A stretch of DNA of 64,000 nucleotides from Pipra filicauda (taxonomy: Eukaryota > Chordata > Aves > Passeriformes > Pipridae): assembly GCF_003945595.2 (NCBI RefSeq), contig NW_024104418.1, positions 612,193 to 676,192 of the forward strand, read 5' to 3'. Both the position numbers and the translations under genes were made by a program. Every line of letters begins with the position of its first letter. Positions within the stretch are counted from its first letter, which is position 1. Positions 63,505 to 64,000 of this stretch are shown here, piece by piece. The notes under the pieces are model-generated. The model did no database searches. It was not told the origin of the DNA and saw nothing but the letters and a program-made list of their open reading frames with translations.

Positions 63505-64000
63505 TATATGGCAAGGTTTGACAGCAAGGTGGCTATAGAGGTCGTTTCTGTGAGATGCCAGACATTGTCCCACACTGAACAGAGCCAGTTCCAAGTGGCT
63601 CCAAGACAGATCTCCTGCTGGTCAAAGCTGAGCCCACCAGTTATGCTGGTAGTACCTCCGTGATAACACATTAAAGAAAAAGTAAAAAAATGCATTCTTT
63701 GTAGAGAAGTGAGGTTATGTGAGAGAAACAACTCTACAGACATCAATATCAGTGGAGAAGGAGGTGCTCCAGGTGCCGGGCAGAGATTCTCCTGCAGTGT
63801 GTGGAGAAGACCATGGTGAGGTAGGCTGTCTCTCTGCAGCCCATGATCATCCAAGGGTGAATAAATATCCATCTGCAGCCCATGGAGGACCCCACACTAA
63901 GCCAGTGGATATACCTTGAAGGAAGCTATGATCTCTTGAAAAGTCCATGCTGGAGCAGACTTCTGGCAGGAACTGCTGCCTGTGGAGAGAAACCCATCCA
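63505..64000 (+). mobile_element. ERV-type LTR element, 5' part, runs off window
   Basis: From about 63510 the sequence follows a repeat I recall as dispersed in bird genomes: 'ggcaaggtttgacagcaaggtggctatagaggtcgtttctgtgag', 'cagagccagttccaagtggctccaagacagatctcctgctggtcaaagctgagccca', 'gtgataacacattaaagaaa', 'tgtgagagaaacaactctacagacatc', then GC-richer repeated modules around 'ctgcagcccatgga.gacccca' (63830-64000). I remember this element as an ERV-type LTR whose polyadenylation signal lies further 3' on the same strand, hence plus orientation. Neither boundary is certain: the left edge lies within 20 bp of a CR1 fragment and the right edge is outside. No retroviral protein region is visible. 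Overlapping frames on both strands (63504-63872 minus, 63719-63919 plus) are shadows of the repeat. Confidence 0.55.

Noticed and set aside
63504..63872. 122-codon minus-strand frame
   Set aside because: Antisense to the LTR-type repeat at the window edge; no independent support.
1..64000. CRISPR array, operons or prokaryotic features
   Set aside because: No regularly spaced repeats and no dense coding; the CR1 and LTR content shows vertebrate (avian) nuclear DNA.

Overview
The window looks like non-coding DNA from a bird nuclear genome, either a gene desert or the inside of a very large intron. It is AT-rich. The only protein-like sequence I can assign comes from CR1-type LINE retrotransposons, whose 3' ends carry the avian ATTCTATG / ATTCTGTG octamer tail (24378-24393, 62167-62181, 63160-63185). 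LTR sequences of the kind dispersed in bird genomes are also present. I recognise no host protein-coding gene, rRNA, tRNA, CRISPR array, CpG island or bacterial-type gene. Almost all open frames are under 120 codons and look like chance. The species cannot be fixed from the sequence; the bird assignment rests on the CR1 subfamily features and on the repeat at 63505-64000.

Layout. 1-5965 is AT-rich unique DNA with small tandem duplications. 5966-7150 is a 5'-truncated minus-strand CR1 with a recognisable reverse-transcriptase segment. 7151-14644 is mostly unannotatable; it holds a 23-A run and, at 13072-13180, a perfect 48-bp inverted repeat with a 4-nt loop, the most striking structure in the window. 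14645-15080 is a second minus-strand CR1 tail, and 18340-18850 a much older minus-strand CR1 fragment. 19800-20830 is a fossil of the rarely kept 5' half of a CR1, with the ORF1 esterase-like region and the start of ORF2, followed by a plus-strand CR1 3' end at 21240-21385. 23113-23463 is an unidentified lysine-rich frame. 24066-24398 is the best-preserved CR1 tail. From about 24.4 to 58.6 kb there is little beyond simple repeats (a purine tract, a GGCAG array able to form G-quadruplexes, AAAC, AAGGC and TC repeats), one CR1 tail at 35260-35466 and a 24-bp perfect palindrome at 38823.

The right end is repeat-dense. A minus-strand CR1 (58643-59240) is split by a 430-bp solo LTR (58749-59178) with TG...CA ends and a 6-bp target duplication. 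Three plus-strand CR1 pieces follow (62048, 63108, 63262), and the window ends inside a second, plus-strand LTR-type element (63505-64000).

No set of genes works together here. The history is repeated CR1 insertion, decay, and later LTR insertion. I found no convincing undescribed system; the hairpin at 13.1 kb, the unassigned frame at 23.1 kb and a few possible non-coding exons are the items most worth checking.
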